Of a stretch of 64,000 nucleotides of DNA, positions 7,851 through 15,567 are shown piece by piece. The notes below the pieces were generated by a model. That model was not told where the DNA came from, ran no database searches, and saw nothing but the letters and a program-made list of their open reading frames with translations. Position 1 is the stretch's first letter. The number at the start of each line of letters is the position of its first letter. The stretch is from Promethearchaeota archaeon (GTDB lineage Archaea > Asgardarchaeota > Lokiarchaeia > Sigyniarchaeales > SOKP01), in contig JAHLWS010000075.1 in assembly GCA_019057795.1 (NCBI GenBank), positions 44,498 through 108,497 of the forward strand, in the 5' to 3' direction. Both the position numbers and the translations under genes were made by a program.

Positions 7851-7870
7851 GTTACATCGTTGGACGAGAA

Positions 7871-8101
7871 AGAGGTTAAAGGTTGTACTTTTGATAAAAC
7901 CTCTAAGAAAGTATTCATGTTGATTTAGGTCATCAATAAGTTATTTGTTTTCTTCCTTCATAATATAGCGAAACACGCAACGATTAGCTCCAGTATCGTG
8001 TCGAGATTCGAGATCCAGGAGTGAGGTATTTTTTACCAAGTTCCTTTTTTTGGTGAGGACATCACCCAAGTATTGAAAATCTAAGCCTTGGGTTTTTTTT
8101 T
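7871..8101 (+). ncRNA. Candidate structured non-coding RNA, unidentified
   Basis: A stretch of about 635 bases between the roadblock gene and the next CDS has no open frame but clear RNA features. AGAGGTT (7871-7877) pairs perfectly with AACCTCT (7898-7904), with an inner AAAG/CTTT stem. Further on are GGTA/TACC, GGTGA (8052-8056) with TCACC (8062-8066), and CCCAAG (8065-8070) with CTTGGG (8087-8092) followed by nine T. A TATA box sits at the right distance upstream. The region is visibly richer in G and C than its flanks. I could not match it to RNase P RNA, SRP RNA, tRNA or a box C/D RNA. It could also be a leader or riboswitch for the downstream membrane protein gene at 8231. Confidence 0.5.
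8065..8101 (+). terminator. Hairpin plus T-run terminator of the candidate ncRNA
   Basis: CCCAAG (8065-8070) and CTTGGG (8087-8092) are perfectly complementary around a 16-nt loop, followed directly by nine T (8093-8101). T-tracts terminate archaeal RNA polymerase, and the hairpin may stabilise the 3' end of the RNA. Confidence 0.5.
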
Positions 8102-8230
8102 CTTTAAATCATCCAATTTCATCAAAAAATACAATTAATTTTTGTTAATAATTTAATAGAAGAAACAAAAGAATAATTATTTAATAGTTAATTATAAAAA
8201 TAATTAACTTTACTGATTAAATTGCTGATT

Positions 8231-9385
8231 ATGGAATATTGGGTTTTAGTGGAGGGTCTTTATAATACAACATTATCGGTGTTTTTTTTCGTTCTTATGA
8301 GTTTGATGTATTATATTGGGATTAAGGGATATAGGGCAAAAAACAAGTATGGGGGCACCTCGTCGATTCTTTGCGGAGTTTGTTTTTTAATTTTTGGATA
8401 TTATAACTCTGTTGTCGGATTTTTAGCATTCCCTTACAACGGGTTTATGGTGTGGTGGATTGGTATGACACTACTTTTTAATCTCTTATTTACAAGAATC
8501 ATCAGAACGATTATAAATAAAATGAAGAGAGAGGAGAAAAACGAATTTAATAATAAGGAAGGTATAAATAAAGAAAAAACGATTTTAAGGAGATACATTA
8601 GAAGAATGACGAAAGAAGACCCTTATAGAGAAGAGATCCCGTTTAGGATGGAGTTATTCAGAAAAAGTTTTCATTTATCGGGATTCTTAATATTTTTAGC
8701 TTTTTTTGGTTTTATGGCAATCCCTCCAATAACTCTGCTGGTAAATGATAGCGTTATAACATTTATTAACCAAATTGGACCATCTTATGATTTATTATGG
8801 GGGGATATAGCCGATTTTCCGTATGGTTTTGGAGATTTTCGAGCTGTTGTGGAGATTACTATGTTCGCTTTAATTGCTGCTTTAGCCTTTACTATTGTAT
8901 CTGATATAATTCGAATCGTCTGGGGTCCAGAATACTCCTTCTTTAACTTCCTATCAAAGTCCTTATTGAGAAATAAAGAAAAAAATGCTGTCGGACCGCA
9001 AATTTACATAATAACGGGATTTATTTTTGCTTATATGCTTTACATGGCGGGGCTAATTCATATTTTTGTGTTTTTTGCGGGAATATTTATAGCGTGCCTT
9101 TCAGATGCATCTGCTGCTTTAATTGGAAGGAGATTTGGAAAGCATAAGATTACGCTTAGAAATAAAGACGTTAAATCTGTTGAAGGTTTTATTGCTGGCG
9201 TAGCCGTCGCATATATTATTGGTTTTATATTTGTAGGACCAATTTATGCAATAATGGGAGCTCTCGTTTTCTTTCTAATTGATTATTTACCGTCAGTTAC
9301 CGCGGATAATATATTAAATCCCATTTTTATTCCAATTGGGCTTCAACTTATGATATTCTTATTTGGATTACCTGTTGGTTGGTAA
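8231..9385 (+). CDS. Polytopic membrane protein of the dolichol/phytol kinase (CTP-transferase-like) superfamily
   Basis: A multi-pass protein of 384 residues with about eight to ten hydrophobic segments. The C-terminal half has the polyprenol kinase / phosphatidate cytidylyltransferase hallmark: CLSDASAALIGRRFGKHK, a Lys/Ser-rich step and VEGFIAG, then DYLPSVTADNILNPI. Such enzymes (SEC59 dolichol kinase, VTE5 phytol kinase) use CTP to phosphorylate isoprenoid alcohols, so a role in polyprenol or archaeal lipid metabolism is likely. The N-terminal three-helix portion is not part of the core family. ATG at 8231 is preferred over TTG at 8222. A structured RNA candidate lies directly upstream. 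Exact substrate is unknown. Confidence 0.8.
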   Translation: MEYWVLVEGLYNTTLSVFFFVLMSLMYYIGIKGYRAKNKYGGTSSILCGVCFLIFGYYNSVVGFLAFPYNGFMVWWIGMTLLFNLLFTRIIRTIINKMKREEKNEFNNKEGINKEKTILRRYIRRMTKEDPYREEIPFRMELFRKSFHLSGFLIFLAFFGFMAIPPITLLVNDSVITFINQIGPSYDLLWGDIADFPYGFGDFRAVVEITMFALIAALAFTIVSDIIRIVWGPEYSFFNFLSKSLLRNKEKNAVGPQIYIITGFIFAYMLYMAGLIHIFVFFAGIFIACLSDASAALIGRRFGKHKITLRNKDVKSVEGFIAGVAVAYIIGFIFVGPIYAIMGALVFFLIDYLPSVTADNILNPIFIPIGLQLMIFLFGLPVGW

Positions 9386-9431
9386 TAGAAAGGTAAAGCA
9401 TATAAAAAAAATAATCTTATTAAATTTATCC

Positions 9432-10277
9432 ATGCGAGAATTAGTTGACGAATTAAAAGATATCGAACTAGCGATTTTTGACTTAGACGGAGTCATTTAC
9501 CGAGGAGATCTATTAATTTCTAATAGCGACAAAGTGATACAAGAATTAAAAGACATTTCAATTAAAGTTGTATATAATTCCAATAATTCTACTGTTACAA
9601 GACAGATGTATGTCGGGCGTTTAAAGGGTTTAAATATTATAAGTAAAGCGTCTGATTTTTATACTAGCGCTTCGATTACATCGGAAGAAATTACAAATCT
9701 AAAGCAAAATGCAACTATTTTTGTCATCGGTGAAATTGGTTTAAAGGAAGAATTAACAGCAAAAGGTCATAACATTGTCAACCCTTCTTCAAACTATGAA
9801 AAGGTTGATTTTGTCATCGTGGGTTTAGATAGAGAATTCAACTACAAAAAGCTAGTGTTCGCTCAGGATTGTATTTTACAAGGTAAGGCTCAATTCTACG
9901 CTACAAATTCCGATTCAACATTACCTGCTGCGAGTGGATTACTTCCTGGAGCAGGAGTGATGGTGAACGCAGTAGAAACATGTACTAACAAAAAACCTCT
10001 AAAAATTTTTGGTAAACCCAATCCTTACGGGATTCAAATGATATTAAACCATACGAAGGTATCACCGGATAAATCAGTGATATTCGGGGACCGTTTAAAT
10101 ACAGACATTTTAGCGGGAAATCGAGCCAGAATTAATACTGTACTCGTATTAACAGGGGTCACGACTGAACTTGAGGTTAAAAAAATTCAAGAAAAAGCTA
10201 TTCGCTCTCAAGTTATTGATAAGAATTTAATTCCTAATTTAGTTATAAAATCCCTTTTAGGAATTTTTAAAAAATGA
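9432..10277 (+). CDS. HAD-superfamily phosphatase (NagD/PNPase-like, class IIA)
   Basis: A sugar-phosphate or phosphoglycolate-type phosphatase with all four HAD motifs: FDLDGVIYRG (motif I nucleophile), VYNSNNSTVTR (motif II), KIFGKPNPYG (motif III Lys) and VIFGDRLNTDI (motif IV). The cap between motifs II and III is the C2 type of NagD. About 281 residues from the ATG at 9432, which follows the upstream membrane protein stop (9385) by 46 nt; a TTG at 9363 overlapping that gene is unlikely. Substrate cannot be told from sequence. Confidence 0.9.
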   Translation: MRELVDELKDIELAIFDLDGVIYRGDLLISNSDKVIQELKDISIKVVYNSNNSTVTRQMYVGRLKGLNIISKASDFYTSASITSEEITNLKQNATIFVIGEIGLKEELTAKGHNIVNPSSNYEKVDFVIVGLDREFNYKKLVFAQDCILQGKAQFYATNSDSTLPAASGLLPGAGVMVNAVETCTNKKPLKIFGKPNPYGIQMILNHTKVSPDKSVIFGDRLNTDILAGNRARINTVLVLTGVTTELEVKKIQEKAIRSQVIDKNLIPNLVIKSLLGIFKK

Positions 10278-10282
10278 GTAGA

Positions 10283-10825
10283 CTAAATTATACCCGCTCT
10301 GTGCATCATTAATTTAGTAATTTCATAAAAAATATCTTCCACATTTCTTCCGTCCTTAGCAGAACATTCAATGTATCCGAAAAGGTTATTCATTTTAGCC
10401 ATATCAAAAGCTTCTTTGCTAGAAACGGCTCGCTTATAGTTTAAGTCTAATTTACTCCCCACCATAATTATAGGTAACTGTTTATCTTGAGCTCCAATGA
10501 ATCCTTTTTTAAAAATTTCCATCCAATCGGGAAAATTTTTCAAACTGCTAAATCTTGTGATATCATACAGAAATATTCCACCAGAAGCTCCAATTACATA
10601 ACTTGGTAAAAGAAATCTGAAGCGAGTCTTGCCAGCAAAATCCCATATCTGAAGAGATATCTTCTTGCCGTCTACTTCTAACTTTTTGACATGAAAATCA
10701 ACTCCAATTGTGATCGTCTGAGCGGATTTAAACACTCCGGTAAGATATCTACCTATTAAAGTAGTTTTTCCAACTCCACCATCTCCAAAAAGACAAATTT
10801 TAAACATTAAATCGCTTTCAACCAT
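10283..10825 (-). CDS. Rab-like small GTPase with Lys in place of the switch II Gln
   Basis: A Ras-superfamily GTPase of about 180 residues. G1 is GDGGVGKTT, switch I keeps the Thr (TITIGVDF), G3 is WDFAGKTRF, G4 is GSKLDL and G5 is ECSAK. The catalytic Gln after G3 (DTAGQ in Ras/Rab) is Lys, and the NKxD motif begins with Ser, so intrinsic hydrolysis and guanine affinity may be altered. No C-terminal prenylation cysteines are present, as is usual in Asgard GTPases. ATG at 10825 is preferred (GTG at 10837 is the alternative). Its stop lies 5 nt from the convergent HAD phosphatase stop. Confidence 0.93.
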   Translation of the reverse strand: MVESDLMFKICLFGDGGVGKTTLIGRYLTGVFKSAQTITIGVDFHVKKLEVDGKKISLQIWDFAGKTRFRFLLPSYVIGASGGIFLYDITRFSSLKNFPDWMEIFKKGFIGAQDKQLPIIMVGSKLDLNYKRAVSSKEAFDMAKMNNLFGYIECSAKDGRNVEDIFYEITKLMMHRAGII

Positions 10826-11114
10826 TCTTCCCCGCACACTCGCCTGATTTTGGTCGTTTTAATACATGCTTATGGTAAAAATAAACAAAATTTACCATCT
10901 ATTTTATTTTTACCGTTTTTTAAAAGTTAAAAGTTTAAATTATTATAATAATAAAAGTTTCTTTTTAAAAATTATTTGTTTCCGATACATATTTTACTAT
11001 AATAAAAAGATTTATTGCTTTTTGATTTTTGTTTTCTGTTTCTGTAATGACAGCTTTTTTCAATTAAAAGTTATATTTTAATTTTATAGTTAATTTTTAA
11101 ATATAGGGGATATA

Positions 11115-12278
11115 ATGTCAACGAAAATAAGCATTGTAAACATAAACGATTACGAAAGCATCCCAGATGCTATAGTAGCAGCTATAAGGATGATTGAAGA
11201 AGATTTTCATTTCGACATTCTTAATTGTAAGAACATTCTATTAAAACCCAACCTATTGAGAGCGACTAAAGATGCTTGTACTCAGCCTATTTTCGTAGAA
11301 GGCGTGATAAAATATCTAAAAGAAATTGGAGTGGCAATGGAGAATGTTAGTATAGGAGATTCTCCCGGACAAATAAAAATTTCTGCCGAACAAATTGCTA
11401 AAAAAATAAGTTTACTTGAGGTTTGTGAAAAAGCAAGCATAAAATTCATTAACTTTGAGCGTGATACCCCCGTTCATCATGTTATCGAAGGAGCATTAAG
11501 ATTAAAAGATTATTACGTATCTAATCCTGTAAATGAATGTGACCTATTAATAAATTTACCTAAGTTAAAAACTCACGGAGAAGCCACCATAACTGGAGCT
11601 ATAAAAAATTATTGGGGGATAATTCCAGGAGGGTTAAAAGCAAAATATCATCTATTAGGTAGAAATCCAGAGCAATTTGGGGAAGCTTTAGCAGACAATT
11701 TTTCTTGGGTTGTCAAAAACAAACCGAATCGTTTGATTGTATACGATTTAATTCGCGTTATGCAAGGAACAATGGGTCCTGTGTCAGGAACTATGAAGAA
11801 ATGGGATTTAATTTTAGTTGGGACAGATGAGTTAGCGTTAGATGTTATAGCACTAGAAATAGGAAAATTCAAAGGGCTTAAACACGTTCCTCATCTGAAA
11901 AATACATTTGAACGGAGGTTAGGTGAAGGAGATCTTGATAAAATTGAAATTGTAGGATTATCATTAGAAGAGGCTAGAATTTTAGCTCTAAAATTTAAAG
12001 TCCCTGGAAGAACTATGACGCGATTCGCAAGTTTTATCACTAGGAGCATAGTTTACAAGGTAACTAAAAAAATTCCTATTTTAAAGAAAGAAATATGCGT
12101 AAAATGTGGTCAATGTTTCGAAGTGTGCCCCATAAACGCTATAGATTTTAAAATTGGAGAGTATCCCAAGTATTTAAGAAAAGTATGTATCTCATGTCTT
12201 TGTTGTATGGAAATGTGTCCTCAACAAGCAATTGAAATTAAACTTCGAGGATTTGGTGGACTATTTCATTCGTATTAA
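11115..12278 (+). CDS. DUF362 protein with C-terminal two-cluster ferredoxin domain
   Basis: The first 310 residues are a DUF362 domain (ILLKPNLL near residue 41, IGDSPG, LINLPKLKTHGEATITGAIKNYWG), which is found in iron-sulfur-linked proteins of anaerobes. The last 60 residues are a ferredoxin-like domain with two 4Fe-4S motifs: CVKCGQCFEVCP and CISCLCCMEMCP. A redox or iron-sulfur role in the cytoplasm is likely, but the reaction is not established for the family. The gene starts at ATG 11115 after an AT-rich gap and overlaps the convergent peptidase gene by 4 nt at TTAA. Confidence 0.9.
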   Translation: MSTKISIVNINDYESIPDAIVAAIRMIEEDFHFDILNCKNILLKPNLLRATKDACTQPIFVEGVIKYLKEIGVAMENVSIGDSPGQIKISAEQIAKKISLLEVCEKASIKFINFERDTPVHHVIEGALRLKDYYVSNPVNECDLLINLPKLKTHGEATITGAIKNYWGIIPGGLKAKYHLLGRNPEQFGEALADNFSWVVKNKPNRLIVYDLIRVMQGTMGPVSGTMKKWDLILVGTDELALDVIALEIGKFKGLKHVPHLKNTFERRLGEGDLDKIEIVGLSLEEARILALKFKVPGRTMTRFASFITRSIVYKVTKKIPILKKEICVKCGQCFEVCPINAIDFKIGEYPKYLRKVCISCLCCMEMCPQQAIEIKLRGFGGLFHSY

Positions 12279-13705
12279 TTGTTTTCTTTATTATAAAGAT
12301 CAGCGTAATTTTTTAGAAATAAATAATTTGAAAGTCTCGTATTTTTTATCGACTTTACTTGAACGAATTCGTTTGGGGCGTGAGCAAAACCTCCAATGCC
12401 TAAACCACCAACGACAAAATCTATCGCTAATTCCTTCTGTATCTTGCTTAATGGAGCAGCAGCAGCACTAATTGGCCAAATATGGGTTGATATGCCTAAC
12501 ATATCAAAGCTTTTTATAAGGCTCTTTACTAAAATTGAATCGAGTTTAACTTTAGAGCGCTCGTAACCAATATTTTTAATTAATTCAATTTTAGATTTTG
12601 AATATCTTGCTAAATCAGTTACCTTTTTTCTAATTTCTTTATATATATCGTTAGTAGAGATGTTGTGGGCAAATCTTATATCGATGTTACATTTAGCGTT
12701 GTTTGCAACCATGTTTTTTACCCCATTTTCTAAGTAACCCGATTTTAGGGTGGAAATATTAAAAGTTGGATTGAATAAGTAGTTAACAAAAGATTTTTTT
12801 GTATCATCTTCTAATGTTTGCGTAATTCCGGCTTTATTTTTAATATTCTCAAGATCAATTTTTTTCATTAAATCTTTAATCATGGATTGCTCGTCAGAGG
12901 TCATATTGTAGGGATTACGTAAAGAATTAATTTGAAATTTGTCTTTTGAATAAATAGTACTAAGTAAAGAAATCAAATCAAGCGCAGGATTAGGTACCAT
13001 CGAACTAAAAGCAGAATGTGTTTCCTCATTTGTAGATGTGATTTTTACGGTTAGCGACAAAATACCTTTGTAACCAAGCTTTAGAACAGAATTGCCGTTT
13101 AAATCTTGCTTCATTGAAGGATAATACGCACCTAAACAAGAGTTAAACAAACTTTTTCTGTTTTCAAGTAATTTTAACAAAGTAGGTGAGCCTAATTCTT
13201 CCTCCCCATCGAATAGTAATAGTAGAGAAATTGGAAGCTTTTTCTCTTCTTTCAATATTTTTACTACATTTAGGAAGCATAACAAAGGAGTCTTTGAATT
13301 ATAAGCACCTCTTGCAATTACGCAATTACCTAATCTATCCAAGGGTTTGGGTAATTGCGTTACTTCAGCACCAAAAGGATTGCTAATCCATTTATTTTCT
13401 TTGTTAACTGGTTGCGTATCGTACATCATGTAAATTAATAAAGAATCCTTGATCTTTCCTTTGACCTTAGCTAACAATAAAGGATTTATTTCCCCTTCGA
13501 TCTCTTTAATATCTTCGCAATAATCAGAAATATATGAAATAATAAAATCTTTTGCTTCTATTGTTGCTTCTTTATTTAAAGTAAAACTCGAAATTTTTAG
13601 AAATTTCTTTAAATCTTCTTCAATAAACTTTTTGTTAGTATTACGGATTATTTCCTCGATTTTAGAGCTTTGATTATTCATATATATTAAAATTTTAAGT
13701 CTCAT
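12275..13705 (-). CDS. M20-family metallopeptidase-like protein with altered metal ligands
   Basis: A 476-residue (or 468 from ATG 13681) member of the M20 / ArgE-DapE family. The overall order is clear: YMMYDTQPV, RGAYNSKTP, LFDGEEELGSP, a dimerisation domain with ETHSAF, and the C-terminal GGFAHAPNEF. Normally the first motif is HxD (GHYDVQP) and the second has a bridging Asp (RGASDDKG). Here the His is Met and the Asp is Asn, while the GEEE glutamates, the ETHS His and the final His remain. The enzyme may bind one metal, have changed activity, or be inactive. Cytoplasmic. Confidence 0.85.
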   Translation of the reverse strand: MRLKILIYMNNQSSKIEEIIRNTNKKFIEEDLKKFLKISSFTLNKEATIEAKDFIISYISDYCEDIKEIEGEINPLLLAKVKGKIKDSLLIYMMYDTQPVNKENKWISNPFGAEVTQLPKPLDRLGNCVIARGAYNSKTPLLCFLNVVKILKEEKKLPISLLLLFDGEEELGSPTLLKLLENRKSLFNSCLGAYYPSMKQDLNGNSVLKLGYKGILSLTVKITSTNEETHSAFSSMVPNPALDLISLLSTIYSKDKFQINSLRNPYNMTSDEQSMIKDLMKKIDLENIKNKAGITQTLEDDTKKSFVNYLFNPTFNISTLKSGYLENGVKNMVANNAKCNIDIRFAHNISTNDIYKEIRKKVTDLARYSKSKIELIKNIGYERSKVKLDSILVKSLIKSFDMLGISTHIWPISAAAAPLSKIQKELAIDFVVGGLGIGGFAHAPNEFVQVKSIKNTRLSNYLFLKNYADLYNKENN

Positions 13706-13746
13706 TAATATAAATTATTTATTGAAAATTGAGTATTATTATAACG

Positions 13747-14133
13747 ATGAATGAGATAGAACTTCCAAAACCTCAAAGAATTGAAAAATTAAACCAGATC
13801 TTGCATGATTTAAAGAATAAAGGCAAGTTACTAGGTGTTTTATTCGCACATCGCAACGGTGGACTTATCGCTAAAGATTTTAAAGAAGACATAGATTTTA
13901 ATAACTTCACATCGATGTGTGCTTCGGTCTTAGAAAGTGCTACAGGTCTTGGTCGTACAATGGGAGATAGAAAAGTAAATAAAATTATTGCGGAGTTAGA
14001 AGGACAGACAATTGTTATTATTGAATGCGACGAGAAAACATTTTTAGTCTTTGATATTAATCACGAATCCAATTTTAACATAATATTAGAAAAAATAGAA
14101 TTGTATATTCGGAAAATAATTTTTCTCTATTAA
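13747..14133 (+). CDS. Roadblock/LC7 domain protein
   Basis: A second roadblock/LC7 protein, about 128 residues: LNQILHDLKNKGKLLGVLFAHRNGGLIAKDF, then a helix (FTSMCASVLESATGLGRTMG), VNKIIAELEGQTIVIIECDEKTFLVFDI and a C-terminal helix. It resembles MglB-like dimeric regulators of small GTPases rather than the first roadblock protein at 7203. ATG at 13747 is chosen; an in-frame TTG at 13729 would add six residues. It is transcribed divergently from the M20-like gene with only about 40 bp between them, so their promoters overlap. Confidence 0.85.
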   Translation: MNEIELPKPQRIEKLNQILHDLKNKGKLLGVLFAHRNGGLIAKDFKEDIDFNNFTSMCASVLESATGLGRTMGDRKVNKIIAELEGQTIVIIECDEKTFLVFDINHESNFNIILEKIELYIRKIIFLY

Positions 14134-14170
14134 AAATGGAAATTTGAAAATAACTAATAGAGATTAACGT

Positions 14171-15421
14171 TTATCTTCGATTATCTATTAGTTTTAAGTA
14201 ATCAAGGCAGATTTGTACAATTTGTCCTAAAGCTTCTTTTTCTATTACTGCTGGCGTATCCTTTCTTGTATGATAGTAGGGCACTAATTCTTCTTTTAAA
14301 TTTAAACCCCCAATGGTAGTAGCGGGAATATTTTTCTTACTAAAGGCTGCTGCGTCAGTTGCACCAAAAGGTAATGGCATTAATTTTACTTTTAAATTCA
14401 CTTTTTTGGCTATTTCTAAAAGAGGTTTAAATACATCGGAATTGTGTTTAGCGCCTATTCCCGGTTCTCTATCATGTATTACGATGATATTTTTTTTAGC
14501 AATGCTATCCATGTTCACAACAGTCGTTCCACTTGATAGTAATTCGTTATAATGCTTTTTTACACATCGTTTTGCGCCTCTTAAGCCTGATTCTTCACCA
14601 GCAAACGAGATTAATCGAATCCTTGTGTGTTTTGGGAATATCTCGCTGTTATCCTTGTTTTCAGATAAATATTTTCCAATCCCTAACACTATAGCAACTC
14701 CGGATAAATTATCGAACGCACCGAGGACAGGCTTTGAGCTGTGGAAAAAAACATAAACTAGTATAATTGGAACGAAAAATATAAAGATAATGCCAAAAAC
14801 TAAAAAGAGAATTGGTAGATCAATTGATAAAAGGAAAAATACTAATTTTAAAATTATCGCAATGAACACTATTCCAACAGCTAAATATCCAATATTTATT
14901 ATAATTTGGCCAAACCGCTTCAAATAGTAGAAAGTGTTAAATTCAAAGGCAGAATCGTGATGTGCAGAAAAGATTATTGTATTTTTCACTTCGTTTTTTG
15001 GATTGATTGTCCCTATAACATTTTGTGATTCCCGTTTAGGAAAGAGAAAATCAAAGATTTCGTGGTATTTCATCACTTCTAAAATGAAATAACTAATCGT
15101 TACCACGATAAGAATTATTGCAATTAATAAGAAGATCATATTTATGGATGCATTTAACGAAATTACATTAATATCTATTAACAACGTTAACCAATAAAAA
15201 ACTCCAGCAATAAAAACCATTATTGCACCGTATTTAATGCCTCCAAGAAAGGCGTGAGGGCTACTAATATATGATTCTTGATGTGTTTCGTCGCAAAAGT
15301 TTTTCAATTCAGATTCTACTCTATTACCTGCTAAGATTTCTTGTTCTGTCCCTGATTCTCGGGGTCCTACCTCGTTACAAATATCTTCTATAAATTTATA
15401 CATGTAATTATTATCAATCAT
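14171..15421 (-). CDS. Membrane-anchored M28-family aminopeptidase
   Basis: A zinc peptidase of about 416 residues with all M28 ligands visible: SAHHDSAF (first His/Asp), GAFDNLSGVA (bridging Asp), SFAGEESGLRGA (catalytic and ligand Glu), VVNMDSI (Asp) and VPYYHTRKDTP (last His). Two pairs of long hydrophobic segments interrupt the N-terminal half (about residues 65-120 and 170-235), so the catalytic domain is split around membrane anchors. ATG at 15421 is preferred to TTG 15433. Likely degrades small peptides at the membrane; the topology (inside or outside) is not certain. Confidence 0.9.
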   Translation of the reverse strand: MIDNNYMYKFIEDICNEVGPRESGTEQEILAGNRVESELKNFCDETHQESYISSPHAFLGGIKYGAIMVFIAGVFYWLTLLIDINVISLNASINMIFLLIAIILIVVTISYFILEVMKYHEIFDFLFPKRESQNVIGTINPKNEVKNTIIFSAHHDSAFEFNTFYYLKRFGQIIINIGYLAVGIVFIAIILKLVFFLLSIDLPILFLVFGIIFIFFVPIILVYVFFHSSKPVLGAFDNLSGVAIVLGIGKYLSENKDNSEIFPKHTRIRLISFAGEESGLRGAKRCVKKHYNELLSSGTTVVNMDSIAKKNIIVIHDREPGIGAKHNSDVFKPLLEIAKKVNLKVKLMPLPFGATDAAAFSKKNIPATTIGGLNLKEELVPYYHTRKDTPAVIEKEALGQIVQICLDYLKLIDNRR

Positions 15422-15567
15422 TTTTATCAACAAATTATTTTTAAAACATCCGTATTAAGTTAAAAATCAAAATATTAAATAAAAATTCGTTATGTTAAGT
15501 AATAAATCTTTAATTATTAGAAATTTTGATTAATAAAATTAAAAATTAATTGTGAAAGTTGCTATAG

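Noticed and set aside
7871..8101. RNase P RNA, SRP RNA or a tRNA in the gene-free stretch
   Set aside because: The conserved RNase P core, the SRP domain IV tetraloop region and a TTCRANY T-loop with matching stems were not found.
10866..11081. Open frame of 71 codons on the plus strand, upstream of the DUF362 gene
   Set aside because: Composition is almost entirely Phe, Tyr, Lys, Asn and Ile from AT-rich non-coding DNA, with no motif or ribosome-binding site. Treated as chance.
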